Assembly: GCA_015143295.1 (NCBI GenBank)
Contig: CM026568.1
Span: 35,038,441-35,102,440, forward strand
Source: Tetracentron sinense
Taxonomy: Eukaryota; Streptophyta; Magnoliopsida; Trochodendrales; Trochodendraceae
Reading direction: 5' to 3'
Length of the DNA stretch: 64,000 nt
Shown here: one piece after another, positions 46,126 to 58,509 of the stretch
Numbering within the stretch: the stretch's first letter is position 1
Layout: each line of letters starts with the position of its first letter
Position numbers and translations under genes: made by a program
The notes under the pieces: model-generated
What the model was told of the DNA's origin: nothing
What the model saw: the letters and a program-made list of their open reading frames with translations, nothing else
Databases searched by the model: none

Positions 46126-49100
46126 TTACATATCATTGTTCGCCATAATGTCACCATCGCCTAGAAAAGTTGGTTCAGTTTCACTCACTGTGCTGCTTAA
46201 TTCTGTCTGCAGAAAATAATTAGTTATATCAAAAAGAGGCCCAAGCCAAAACTTGGGGAAAATAATTAGTCATACCCACAAATTAGAGTACCACAGATAA
46301 ACACACCAAAACCAGAAGGTAAAAGTTTTCATGGATAAACCTACCAAATGGGAAAATTTCATTCGAAACTTAGGGAAGTTTACCAAGTAAAATTCACCTA
46401 GATTATTCTAATATATCTAAAATATTTGGTTCTTATGCCTGAACACTGGTAAGTCTTCATCAGATAGTTATCTTTTCCAAAAAAGAAAAAATGCCCGAAA
46501 GACATGCTTCCACTATTCACAAAGTGATCTGCCTTGTACATGAGAAGAGTTTTGGGCTTGGGAAAGGTTCACAGTTACCTTGGAAATGATTTTTGATTGT
46601 ATGAGCAACAAAAGACATGCTTCCACTATTCACAAAGTGATCTGCCTTGTACATGAGAAGAGTATTGGGCTTGGGAAAGGTTCACAGTTACCTTGGAAAT
46701 GATTTTTGATTGTATGAGCAACATTAAGCATCGGGATTAGAGGGACTGGAAGAAGCAATATTCCCTACCTGTGCTACAGGTATCACATGTACAGGGGAAT
46801 AGAATTCACCATACGATGGATCGACCTAGAAGATCTAATTAGGCCAACCGGAATTATTCAATCAGCAGAAGATCTACTTGCTGTGCCCCATCAAATGGTG
46901 GACACTGTACTCATTACAGATGTCCTACATTTGCATCTCAGGCAGGGAAAATGGTTTCTTCTCATCCTCATATCTTAATTATCAAATGGTAATACACACC
47001 AGCAGATTCATGTTCCTCATATATACTTCTGACCATCGTTTTGCAAAATCATGAACAGAACATTCCGAAGGCCTGATATAGATATAGATATAGATATAGA
47101 TATAGATATAGATATACACGTAGTGAGGTTGAGAATTTAAACGACTAGTTGAATCTTACTGGTCTACAGACATGGTTTGAGTTCAGTTTCAATATAAAGA
47201 TCTGTCATCCACTTACCTTAGCTTGCTTGTAGCTTTCAATAATGCGACAGTATTGCTGACGTGCCTCGGGAGACTCAACCATGGACAGGACCCTCGAGAC
47301 TGCTTCAGCAATAGTAACATCCACTTTCTGTTTCCGGAACACCTTGAAGATGTCTTCATCTTCATTTTCATCAATGACCTCTGACTCGAGCCGAAATCCT
47401 CGTAAGCCAGCACCTCTCCTACGCCACCGTAGCACAACCTTATCTAGAACACCAACAGCCCAACAAATCACATACTTCTTCCTGACCTGGTGGCCTCTCA
47501 CATGAGCCTGTCATAACAAGAGCCATGAATGACAGCAGATAAGTAATTTACTTTCTTAAAAGCATTTCCATTTTTATACGGGAAGAAAAAGAGGTAAAAA
47601 ATCAGACAGGTTCTGGGTAGTATGTAGATTGTTAGAATATTTTCAAACCTTCTTCAATTTTCTCATATTTCTAATAAAAAATATTGTTAGGAAATTACAA
47701 AAAGAAGGGAGTACATACTAAGAGATGAGATAATCAATTTTTTATTTCTAAACCATGGATTAAAATATCGACGATATATCGTCGATATATGTCAATATCG
47801 TGGGGTTCCGACACATCTACATGAGTTTTTCTAAAAAATAAATATATCGGTCGATATTGTGCATATCAACCGACACATTAGTCTTTGTGCTTTTAAAAAA
47901 AATATATATAAAAAGGGGCTGTGATTTCCTATATATAGCTTATTTACATATAATATCGTAAGTAAATGAAAGATCACTTTCTTTTAATTTTCTTTCATTT
48001 ACTTAAGATATTTATATGTAAATAAGGTCATACCCAACATTTGAATTCAATAAAAATATCCTAGATCCAAATTTCTGAAAAATAAAAATTCAACTTTCCA
48101 GTTCAAGAACAAAATCCGCTTTTTAGCGCATTTCAAGGATAAGGTCAATTTCAACTTTCAAATGCTCTAAGGTATTTCTCATATCTTTAAATTTCATTAA
48201 TTCTACCATATCAAAACATTAATAAAACCCAAAAGTTCAGCAAAAAAAATCTCATGTTTTAGTCTTTAAAAATATTTTTATCTACAGAGTCAAAAAGTCA
48301 ACTAACAGTTCAGCAGATAAAACTAACGAGGCGTTTGATAAAACTTATCTAATAAGTGCTTTCTAATTAAGTTCAAAATATTAACAACAATTTATAATGA
48401 TAGAATTGTCTAAAATCGACATTGTTTGAATATGTAAAATAAGTTCATTTTCAAAAAGTAACTTTAGATTACTTATTGAGTAAGCGGTAAAATTACTTAC
48501 TGCTAAAATATTTAGACATCACTAAAACATTATCAAACAGTCGTATTACTAAATAAGAGCTTAATTTAGTACAATAAGTCAATTAGCCCTTGTTTTAAGT
48601 TTTATCGACTTTTACAAAAAAATTCTAAGCATATGCTAGGTACCCCATTTAAATTCATTATAAATACTCCCAAATTTAAATTTTAAAATAATCAAAATTT
48701 AAATTTCCAGTTCAAGGCTAAATTTTGATTTTTAACCATTCTAACAAAATTTTAACATCCAAATTGCAAGACTTTTTTCGAATCTTAATGGCTCATGGTG
48801 ACAACTATGCCTCAGTACCCACAAAATATCCACTAATGAGCAAGGATTAAAAATACGGTTTCAGAGGATGTATCGGTCCCAACCAAAACTTATACGCATT
48901 GGTTTCGGACGATACAAATAAAAATAAAATTTTTAAGAAAAAAAATAAATTAAACTTTTAAAAAATCAATTGAGGTATAAGAACCAAATATAAAGTCATG
49001 AGAAATGAATAAAAAACAAAGTAGCAAACAAAATTACAATTACACAGTGAATTAAAACATGAATAACTAATAAACGATACGTATCGCCCGTTTCATATCG

Positions 49101-52100
49101 GTATAAATATCGTATAGGGAACTATCGATACCTATACATATTGCCCTTTTCGTATCAGTTTCGGAGATTTTTATTTCCATGCTAATGAGTGTGTTGCTAC
49201 TACATCTTGGACGATACGACTACCAATGTTATGTATGTGGGTATTCAACATGGTACTATAATTTGATGAACTGGGCACAATATTGTACTTATGTAAAGAA
49301 CCGATGCTATCGTCAGGCTAGTCATGATCAATGTTACAAATTTTGTCATCGAGTTTTTATCAGTTGAAGTTTTTCTCGGGAGATGTTCAAATCTGAATTT
49401 TTTCAGGTATTTCTTGCCCAAATCTAGCAATGATTAAAAAATATATTAAAATTACAAAAAAAAGTAATAAATTCATAAAACTAACAACATTTTGTATTTC
49501 TCACACTATTTTTAAAATATCGGTTAAATATCACGTTATTTATGAGATAAAAGAGAAATTTATATTTCTCGCGAGATTTTTAAAATATCGCAAAAAAAAA
49601 ATGGAATTTTAAACTTTAGATATTTTTCTCCGGATAATTAGGTATTTCTTGGGAGATTTGTAACTATGGTCAAGATAGAGATGACTTCGAGCCTTTGCGT
49701 TACTCCATGTGACACTGATTATAGTTCTTGGGGTGGATTGGATCATGTCATCATGAATGTATTATGTATAGAACTCTGATTGTATAATTTTATTGTTATG
49801 ATTCATATTAATAATACTTGATGACGGGATGAATGAAACATTTTATGTTTATGAATACTAATCAATCATACATTATCGTCAACGCACATCTTTGCCACCT
49901 TCCCATTGCATTTGTTGTATACATTGGTGTTTTCTTCAATTTTTTTTAATAAAAAAATGCGTATTAACATCTATTTTAACATTTTCTAAAGCTTCACTGT
50001 AAAATTCCATGTTTTCCAGTATTTTTTTTCCTTTTTTCACTCGACACGGGAAATATCCACGAAAAAGATATATCCGGCGACATATTCCCAATATATCTTT
50101 ATCCCATCAAGGCGACATATCTGGTGATATCTACATTTAGAACCTAGTTCTAAACATTAAGAAGCTCATGAGAGTATTAGGTGATTTTCCCAATATATCT
50201 TTATCCCATAAGGCGACATATCTGGTGATATCGACATTTAGAACCTTGTTCTAAACATTAAGAAGCTCAGGAGTATTTAGGTGATTTTGCAAGAAAAAAG
50301 AATCTTCTCCAAGTTTGAAACTGTAGAGAAAATAATGCATTCCACTTTATAGAAATCTCCAACAATCTATTACCTTAATACAACAAAGGGTTTTTCGTAT
50401 GGCATATTTTCTTAATCTTTCTCTTAACTCCCCATTATAACTGCCTCTTAGATTTCTAATGCCCACATACAAGTCATTAAGAGAAAAAAAGCATCACCAA
50501 TGCTCTTCTACTACGCGTGCCAACCTGCCATGTCTCATCGAGTGGATTACCTCTCCACCGACATCGTAAGACTGTACATGTAAGGTTGTTTTTTCCCTCA
50601 GTTGATTTCCTCTTTTGGATTTCTAACAATATTGAGAGTCAATGGCCAAAGGTAAGTTTGATATCCCAGAGGATCTCCTTACCTTGATAACTGCCAATGA
50701 GCCATGGATCACTAAAGGTATTTAGGGTTTTTCAGTGCTTTTGTCAATTTGATGTTCAGAGTCAATGGAGAGTTACTAATTAAGTAATGGGTTCTCGATC
50801 TAAAGTATTGAAGATCTGTGATTCTGTTGGGTGAAGAATGTTTTATATTCTTCCATTCTTTAGTTTCATTGTGGTTTTATTTTCTTCTTGTTGCGGTAGG
50901 ATTAATCATCGGATATGGTTTTTAGTGTTCATATTAATTCTTCAAGTTATCAGTTCGAGTTTTTTATATATTTAATATATGGTTCAAGTTAAGTTTTAGG
51001 TTTCAAAGATCATATGTTATCACATTTTGTTAATTGACTGTTAAAAAAAAACTTATTTTACTCTTTCATTTTTCCATCTATATTTGTGACCTTCACTCCC
51101 TTTCTTTGTGTGTCTCGTGAAGCAACTCCCCGCCCCCCCCAATTCTAACTCTGGGAGATTGATGGGAACAACAAAGAGAGGAGACATCATTATATAAAGA
51201 CAAAAAAAAAATCTAAAGATGCTGTGTGGGGCAGAAGCGGTAAAACCTTTTTTCCACCCAAATTTCAATCACTCATTCACACAAAAAATAAAATAATAGT
51301 CACTTATGATAACGCAACTTTTCAACACATCTTTTACCAATGGATAAAATTTCTTGAGGGAAAATGGGAGGAGTAAAGCTAGGGACACTGCAGAGGAAGT
51401 AGGGGACTGCATGGTTTTGGTGTCATATTGCAAATTGGAGAAAAAACTGAAAATGCAATGAAGTAGAGACTAGGTAATACTGTAAATAAAGTAGCTGCAA
51501 AACTATCCTGCTATATACCACTACCGGGAGGATATCTGAACTTTGAAATATAGCTAAAAGCAGTTAAAATGCATATGGGAATTTTTATATTTGTTAGTGT
51601 AAGTATAAAAGGTTGTGATCTATTCATGACGGTTATCCCGTTATGGGATCTATAAATCATAGGTTGGACTCAGTTTCGAGCCCCTTAGGATGACGCGGTT
51701 GATATGCACACTAATTTACTAACCTTAGATAAACGATGCCTGATACCAAGAAGAAGAAAAAAATTAACCATTATCACATTACAATGTTTATTCAGTTCTA
51801 TATGGAACATACAAAGACACTGCCCTTCTAAAGAATACTATAGTTCAGTAGGGGCTTATGGTTGGTAATGAAAATTGCTGAAACCGATAAGTATCAGTTT
51901 TGTTATACTGATACATTATTAATGCATGATTTGTATACTATAGACATAAAGTGAGATTCAAGGCATGAGGCGTGTGCTTCATGTGAGCCTCGTGGGGTTT
52001 AAGCCTTATGGTTGAGCCTCAAGGCGTTTTCCTTAAGCCTTGCCTCGAGGCAAGCCTCGCCCCGAGGCGAGCCTCGAGGCGTAAGCCTCACACGCTTTTT

Positions 52101-55100
52101 AAAACACTGGTTTCAAGTTAGCTAATATATTAAGGGGCTGGCTAACAGGTGGTTTTGGTAGGATGCAAACATTGCTTTTGTTGTGTGTTATGGAAGGAAG
52201 GATCAATAGTGTTTAGAGATATTGTTTAATGCCCCCCAATATGATAGGTTTAAATAAATTTAAGGGTTGGTTGCTTAAAGAACCTCTTTAGGTGCCTTAT
52301 AAATATTTTTTCTTCAAACCTTTTCATTTTATAACCATTATATTCCATAAGGGATAACAAAGAAATTTCTAAATTATTCCTTGAGTTAGATAGTCTAATT
52401 GTTAGTTGTTCCTAGAAATTGTAGATTAACTAAAAGTCTAAAACTATTAAATTTTATTTCGTTCTGCAATTTTCACACAGTTTTAGAACTTGTTCAAATG
52501 TTATCTTTCAACTTCCATGGATTGAATGCATTCTCCCTAGACTATAATTTTTTTCCTTCATTGGTCTTTATTTTTCTCCGAGGTAAGCAATTTACCTAGT
52601 GGTATCGTTCAAGTAAGTTCAATCGGTGATAAAATCATGGCAAGCAGTCAACCAATTAATTAATTAGATAGTTGGGATAATATATGCAAATGCTATATTT
52701 GGACCCTACTCCCTCCTATCCAATAGTTGATCTTCAGCTAGTTGATGCCCATATTTAGATTAATAAAATTGCTCCTTTTGACAGCTTATGACCAATGATA
52801 AAATCATGGCAAATAGTCAAGCAAATGATTAATTTGATAGTTGGGATAATATATGTAATTGCTATATTTGATCCCTCCTATCCAAGAGATGATGAGGATT
52901 GGTGGGCTTATTCACCATTTGATAGAGTATAAATTCATTTTATTTGCGTGGGACTGACAATTTTAACTATGGATACAATGTGAAGATCCATAACAAACTA
53001 AATAGCAGAAATATAAGTTTATTTTTTTAAATTGATGAACAAACCATCTTGAACATGAATAAAAATACATGAGAAAGTTTGACTTTAATGATATCCCCAC
53101 TGAACCAGAACACATGAGAAGCTAACTCTAAAAATCTCACCATCACTTGATAACCAGCTATCTATAACTTGCAAGATTCTCAAAACTCCGTCTCTTGGCC
53201 CTTTTCTCTTTCTTTTATTGTTTTACTGAATTATGATGATTGTAACTTCTCTAGCTTTATTCTTTTTTTTTTTCATTCAGATAATCTCTTTAATTTTGGT
53301 TTATGTAATTTTCATTTTTCCTAGCTCTTGTCATCAATATCAAATAAATTTCCAATTTATTTTATGGCCGAAAGAAACGTTCCTCCTCCTGCACTTTTTT
53401 TTCCCCATTTAGGTTATCCTTTTTAATATTGATATCTTTATATTTATGCATTTTCAACTCTTCTGAACAGATAGAGTCATTACCAATTTATTCAGTGGTT
53501 GAAAGAAAAGTTATTCTTGATCATTAGTTTGTGGAAACATGGTCTGCACTTCAATTGCAAGATACTAGGAATAATTGTGCAAGAGAGGTGAAGAACCTGT
53601 ATCTTCACAACTTTCTGGCGCAACGCTAGAAAATCTTTGCGCCCTTTCCAACCACGGTATTTTTTCTGAATAGACAAAGCTGCTGTATCTAACTTGTGAT
53701 CACGAAGGTTTCGAAAGGCCAACTTTGATGCAGCTGAAAGCCCATGAATTTCATCTGGAGTGATACTATACTCATCAAAACTAGCAGCTTCAGCATCTCT
53801 CTGTTGCCGCCTCCTGAAAGAATGTGCACGAAAAGCACACTGTATACGTGCCGCAGCCTGAGCGGCATTTCGGACTGCAGCCAATGAATCTTTGAGTGAA
53901 AGCTGATCCTCAGTAGCACTGAGGCTCCCGTTTGATAAGTTATATACAGCCTTTTCAGCCACCAGGGCAGCGGTGTCTTTAGAATGCTCACTTTCTTCCA
54001 GTGTGAGGGATGAAAGATGGCTAGTTAGTGCCACCTCTGAAAGATACCCTGCAAGTCCTCTGTGGCCACTGGAAGCAGCAATGGATGCTGGGGTTTTACC
54101 TGCTGGATCGTGTGAAGAGGGGTCTGTAACAGCCCCTGCTGATGCACCGGCAGCTATAAGTGCTGCAACCATTTTTTCCCTGTGATACAGGATCAACATT
54201 TCAGTGCTACACCATTAACAAAATTTCATCTTCCTAATACCAATCTCTATGAACTGTACTTTGGAAATACCTAAACTTCCTAATCTATGTTACACATAAG
54301 GACAGCCTACCAATGACCTGGTGGCAGAAACCAACCAGTTTGATGAAACATAACCATTCAATCGAGAGACTTTTTCATTTACTATTAGGCATATTTTGTA
54401 CCATCACAAAAATTGCAATAAGAAATGGTTACGATCATTTGATCCTATTAGGTTTATGTCAAGAAATCTTATTGTTGGGACTTGGCACACACGACATGGG
54501 TGGGACCGTGGGAACCAGCATGCATGTGTGGTACATCCACTGCAATGTGGTTGGTCAGGTCAACTTTCCTCAGTCCTCCCTAGGGGTGTATTCGAGCCGG
54601 GCTTGGCCCTGCTTGGCTTGGTTTGAAATTTTTTCATCTATGCTCGAGCTCGGTTCGATATGTAGTTCGATAAGCTCAGTTCGAATTTGCTCGGCTAGGC
54701 TCGAGCTGAGCTCGGATTGAATTATTAAAAAAGTATTTATAAATAAAAATATTGTTATTATATATAAAATATACAATAATTATATTATTTATATATATAA
54801 TAATGATATAAATACATATAATAAATTATTTATTATTATTGTTATTTTATATAATATTCAAGCCGAGCCAAGCCGAGCCGAGCTCGAACCGAACCGAGTC
54901 TCAATCGGGCTGAGCTTCAAGCCGAGCCGAGCCGAATTAAACAGGCCTTGGCGTACATTTTCAAACTCAAAAAATAGCTCGGCTCAGCTCAATCGAGCCT
55001 ATTTTTCGAGCTCAAGCCCAGCTTGATCGGGTTGAGCTAAGCCAAACTTTGAGCTAGCCCGGTTTGGATACACCCCTAGTCCTCACGGTCTCCTTGCAAG

Positions 55101-58100
55101 TGGTTGTATAAGTATTTCTCTTCAAAGTTTAGTCCAGATTCCAGAATGCTCTTGCAAGTGTTAAGGATTTGCAATTAGGAAATAGGGCTGCATATTGGGC
55201 CAGGCTGACCAACTAAAGGCTGTTCAGGCCTTTCAGGGCCTCAGGCACAACCCAGTCTATCTACACTGGGCCTGAACTAAATCTATGCCAGCCCAGCCAA
55301 AAAATTTGTGAATTGGGCCAGTGCCTGAGTTGTCCCGAGTATAAAACTTATACATAGGGGTGGCAAATGGGCCGTGTTCGGGCTTCAAAGCCTTTGTAAA
55401 TGTGTCGGGCTTCAAGCCGGGCCTACCAAAATTCAAACCCAAACACCCCCCCCCCCCCAATTGCCAGCCCTACTTCTACAAAAAGTATATATCTATATAA
55501 TCTCTATATTGGGACGGGCCAGGCCAGGCTGGCCCTAAACTAACTAACTAAGTAAACTCAACTTCGTGCCCAAAAAGAACCTGGGTTCAGCACAGCACAC
55601 TGAAACCCTGGCCCCGCCCGTGCATAACCCGGGCTGGCTGGGCAGGCTACAGGATGGCTCGACCAAATGTGCAGTCCTACTAGGGCATCCTATCCTATAG
55701 ACTAGGAAAACATACTAGATATTGAATTACCTTCCGAAACATGCAGCCCAATGAAGGGCAGTCCGTCCATTAACGTCACGGAAGTTTATACCGACCCCAC
55801 AATTGAGAATTGGGTTTAAGGCCCACTCGAAGCCCAACCCAGCAATCATATGTATTATCCCTTGCTCTTGTTTGGACATTGAGCAACCTGGAGAGTCACC
55901 TTCTTGCAGGATTCTGGACGAAAGCCAATGTTGTAACTTGTCTTTTAGAAGTTCTTGCAGAAGCCAATCCATGGTACTAGAAGGAGTCCCACTGCCAAGC
56001 AAGAGCGCCTGTAAAATATGTCCCCACAGATCTTCATCAGCGTTCAATTTTCTCAATTCCCTTCCAGCTTCAACATTATATTCTTTCTGAACCAGTGGAG
56101 CACAAAGGAGCATCTGTGAAAATCTAACAAGCAACAACAGTTCTTCTGGGCTTTTATGTGCCTCTGTTTGGGGAAAGTTACAGTGAGCACAGCTCCCTGA
56201 CTTAATACGATATTCAAACTCTCTGACTTCACTGCAGGATTCCCGATTGCCGGATATAACGCACAGGGTGACCTTTCCGGGAACTTGTGAAGGAGCCTGG
56301 CAGCGGAGGACACCCTCCTGAATGATATCTAAAGGAACTTCAATGTCACCAAACATACATGTCCATGCACATTCAGATGGATCACAAAGGAAAGATCCAG
56401 TGATGATGACCTGCATTGAGTAGTTTGATCTTCAGAATTTTACCGCATACTTTGAAACACAAGTTTCTTAATGAGGATGATTTTGCAAGGGAAAATATAT
56501 TTGATAATATCTAAGGTCGTATATCACAATGAGTTGTGGTTCCTTACTGTACACATGGTCATATCCATGCCAATCCCACCCATCCAATCGATGGATCAAC
56601 TGTGATATTGCTGTGGCCCAAAAGTCCCATCAACTTGATGGTCCCAACTAGTCCATCAGTATGCTTCATTTAGGAAACTTTTATCTTATTGACCCAGCAA
56701 AAGTAGGCACTTGGATTGGATGGGTTAGTAGTGCTCTATCAGTGCAAATTCCGAAATAATTCCATTCACAAAGAGGTGGCCAATCACTAGAAAGTGGGGA
56801 TTGAGAAACATGTGCAGCATGTACAGACCTAGGTCATGATTCTATGATTGATATTAGGTCGAGGATCATCCAACAATTTTTTTTTACTTCTACAGTTAGA
56901 AAAAATTGCAAAGTAGTGCCAGAGGAAAAGAAAAAAGAAAGGTAATAATAGACTTGTACAGAAACAATTAAGTGGATGGAAAATTTCTGGTTCGGTTGAA
57001 AGCCAGGAAGGCAGTGCATGATAGAAGAATTTGAAACTCTGCAAAGAATCACAAAAGTTGCAAGCCTATGCAGGGTTGAAGACTTTGAACTTTAAAGGCT
57101 TGACGATCAAACAGCTCCAAAATATTATCAGATTTAGAGCATAAAGCGAGACATTAGTGCATGGATATATAAGAAAAAAAATCAAATAACCAAATCAGAT
57201 AGTTTGATGTGTCCAATCAGTCCTCTTTTGGCTATGCCGCATCAAGAAGGGACTTGTCTTTAGAATGCTCCAGATCAATGAGTTGGTGGAACACATCCAT
57301 TGTATGGGGGTAGAGCATTAAGAATGATGAACTTAGTCCATCAAATATTTCTCTATTATACAAATAAAAGAATAAGCACATATCAATACTAGAAATTAAT
57401 CAGAAATCCCTGATCCAAGCCAATAATTTGGGTGGGTGTATGGGTTGGGGGGGGGGGAAGAACAGACTACCTTCACAATGGAAAAAACCAGAATGCATTA
57501 TTGGGAAGAGCATAACTAATGGTAGAACTTCATGTAACATACCTTTGTATCCTCGCTGGCATAACCCCATTCTGGGGATATTTCGCAAATTGTAAACCTC
57601 TGTTTATGTGCGACAGTCAGGCCCAAATCTACTTCAAGAGGAATTCCAAACTGACTTTCTTGGTCAGACCATATTGCATAGTAGTCAGGGTTGGCTTCAT
57701 TGGTACTTATTCCAGAAGAATATGCAGAAATTTCAGAGTTTTCAACTTCTTGAGGCAGCGACATTGAAGTTGGTGATACAAGAGGGTTGTCAGAGCCTAA
57801 TAGAAATTGTCTAGCTGCTGAAAGTTGCAGACTTAAATTACTCTCAGATGTTGGATGATAATTACTCCAATTTCCTCCATTATCTCCACCAAAATCTAGC
57901 CACTGAGAACGCAAGTTTTCCTGCTGTTCAGATGGGTTTGCAGAGATTTTCCCCCTTTCTAAAGACAGAGGTTTTTCCTGTATGAATATCGATATCAGTA
58001 TGAACATAAATTCCTAATAAGAATACTAGAATAGGCTTTAAATAAATTCAGGAATGATACCATCTTGTTGAGAAGGAAAAACAATATCTCAATAAATATA

Positions 58101-58509
58101 CACAGGTAGTTGGATATACACGCTTATTAACATTCTTCCGTAAGCACTGAAATAAATTACAAAGGGTAAAACATAAAAGGGCTGGGGGGGGGGGGGGGGT
58201 TTATGTGTAGTTTGATAATATTTACCACTGCTAGAAAATTGAGCAAATCTGACATGTTATAATAGGGTATGTATTGTTTAGGGGGATAATTCAGTGTTGT
58301 AGGAGGATACGTAAAGAGTGACAAGGAGAATAATCCAATATTCTGTGGAATTCTCACATTTCCATCCGATGTATAGAAATATTTCTCTTGGGAATCCATC
58401 CCAGTTGAACTTTTAGACAACTCCAGCATCTGTTTCCACGATGGAGATTCTTTCCTTTCAATAGTATACCTAGTACCAAATGGTTGATGATGACGCTTCC
58501 CGTTATTAC
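46126..58509 (-). CDS. CAMTA4: Calmodulin-binding transcription activator, CAMTA4 type (3' part only)
   Basis: A nuclear transcription factor that links calcium/calmodulin to stress gene expression. Six exons, minus strand: 58509-58226, 57977-57543, 56410-55731, 54179-53597, 47507-47217, 46206-46126, all GT-AG and in phase. They encode about 783 residues: a variable serine-rich middle, the TISPEWGY-like block (ICEISPEWGYASEDTK), the TIG/IPT domain (IITGSFLCDPSE through SEVREFEYR), ankyrin repeats (GIIHMIAGLGFEW, TALHWAACFG, GKTPASIAASSGHRGLAGYL), IQ motifs (AAARIQCAFRAHSF, ALSIQKKYRGWKGR, KIQAHVRGHQVRK) and a calmodulin-binding segment (VLDKVVLRWRRRG). The N-terminal CG-1 DNA-binding exons are missing from 58510-64000, so they lie beyond the window or the copy is truncated. 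Assignment to CAMTA4 rather than CAMTA1-3 rests on remembered similarity. The last exon ends at TAA 46126-46128. Confidence 0.93.
46498..46723 (+). repeat. Tandem duplication, 113-bp period, in the last CAMTA4 intron
   Basis: Positions 46498-46610 and 46611-46723 are almost identical, beginning aaagacatgcttcc and ending gtatgagcaaca. It is recent and intronic (intron 46207-47216). Confidence 0.92.
47075..47116 (+). repeat. (GATATA)n microsatellite in a CAMTA4 intron
   Basis: Seven or so uninterrupted hexamer units of gatata. Confidence 0.9.
48841..49181. mobile_element. hAT MITE, 341 bp, nested
   Basis: Flanked by ctaatgag at 48833-48840 and 49182-49189, an exact 8-bp duplication. Ends are CAAGGATTAAAAATACGG and, reverse-complemented, CATGGAAATAAAAATCTCC. 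It sits inside the 2.4-kb hAT element and so inserted later. Confidence 0.85.
49329..49668. mobile_element. hAT-like MITE, 340 bp, nested
   Basis: Flanked by gtcatgat (49321-49328) and gtcaagat (49669-49676), 7 of 8 matching. Ends are CAATGTTACAAATTT and, reverse-complemented, CATAGTTACAAATCTCC. The interior repeats phrases of the type tatttct(t/c)g.gagat and aaaatatcg. It is also inside the 2.4-kb element. Confidence 0.6.
50085..50290 (+). repeat. Tandem duplication, 101-bp period, covering the hAT right end and its target site
   Basis: The block from cccaatatatctttatccc through ttctaaacattaagaagctca and gtgatttt occurs twice, with a spacing of 101 bp (target-site copies at 50148 and 50249). 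The second copy restores the CCTTG terminus where the first has CCTAG. Confidence 0.85.
51605..51765 (+). mobile_element. SINE-like element
   Basis: A B-box-like GTTTCGAGCCCC at about 51673-51684 is followed by a tail TTAGATAAACGATGCCTGATACC and an A-rich end (agaagaagaaaaaaa). The tail aligns with those at 26544-26574 and 17031-17075 (reverse). The A box is not certain. Confidence 0.45.
51958..52112. mobile_element. GC-rich palindromic (foldback-like) element
   Basis: A 150-bp island in AT-rich DNA built of GCCTCGAGGC, CGAGGCGAGCC and related palindromes. Its two ends (aggcatgaggcgtgtg and, reversed, aagcgtgtgaggcttac) are loosely inverted. No target duplication was identified. Confidence 0.45.
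54581..55078. mobile_element. hAT MITE, 498 bp, in CAMTA4 intron
   Basis: Ends are TAGGGGTGTATTCGAGCC and, reverse-complemented, TAGGGGTGTATCCAAACC. Flanks are gtcctccc (54573-54580) and gtcctcac (55079-55086), 7 of 8 matching. Arms are dense in GAGCTCGG and GCCGAGCCGAGC phrases. The centre is pure AT. It lies in the intron 54180-55730. Confidence 0.82.
55183..55679. mobile_element. hAT-like MITE, 497 bp, host of a nested MITE
   Basis: Ends are TAGGGCTGCATATTGGGCC and, reverse-complemented, TAGGACTGCACATTTGG. The flanking eight bases match at only 5 of 8. It contains GGGCCAGGC-type phrases on both arms and encloses the 118-bp element at 55355-55472. It abuts exon 55731-56410 within about 50 bp. 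Confidence 0.6.
55355..55472. mobile_element. hAT MITE, 118 bp, nested
   Basis: Ends are TAGGGGTGGCAAATGGGC and, reverse-complemented, TAGGGCTGGCAATTGGGG. Flanks cttataca (55347-55354) and cttctaca (55473-55480) match 7 of 8. It shares the 'ggcttcaaagcc' core with 29343-29454. A run of about 14 C bases lies at 55445-55458. Confidence 0.75.

Larger units (their letters stand above)
47754..50147. mobile_element. hAT-type non-autonomous transposon, about 2.4 kb including nested elements
   Basis: It lies in the 6.1-kb CAMTA4 intron 47508-53596. It is flanked by ttctaaac at 47746-47753 and 50148-50155, an exact 8-bp target duplication, the hAT size. Ends are CATGGATTAAAATATCGA and, reverse-complemented, C(T/A)AGGTTCTAAATGT. 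The ends hold several CGATATATCG palindromes, typical of subterminal transposase sites. No transposase frame is present. Two further MITEs are nested at 48841-49181 and 49329-49668. Confidence 0.75.
50291..53596. other. Remaining part of the large CAMTA4 intron, no exon seen
   Basis: AT-rich intron. It contains a SINE-like copy at about 51605-51765, a GC-rich palindromic element at about 51958-52112, and a short repeated phrase 'gataaaatcatggcaa.cagtcaa' at 52627 and 52797. No further exon is recognised. Confidence 0.5.

Noticed and set aside
54313-54720. A 135-codon plus-strand open frame
   Set aside because: It overlaps a CAMTA4 intron and runs into a MITE end. Composition is that of transposon-derived sequence.
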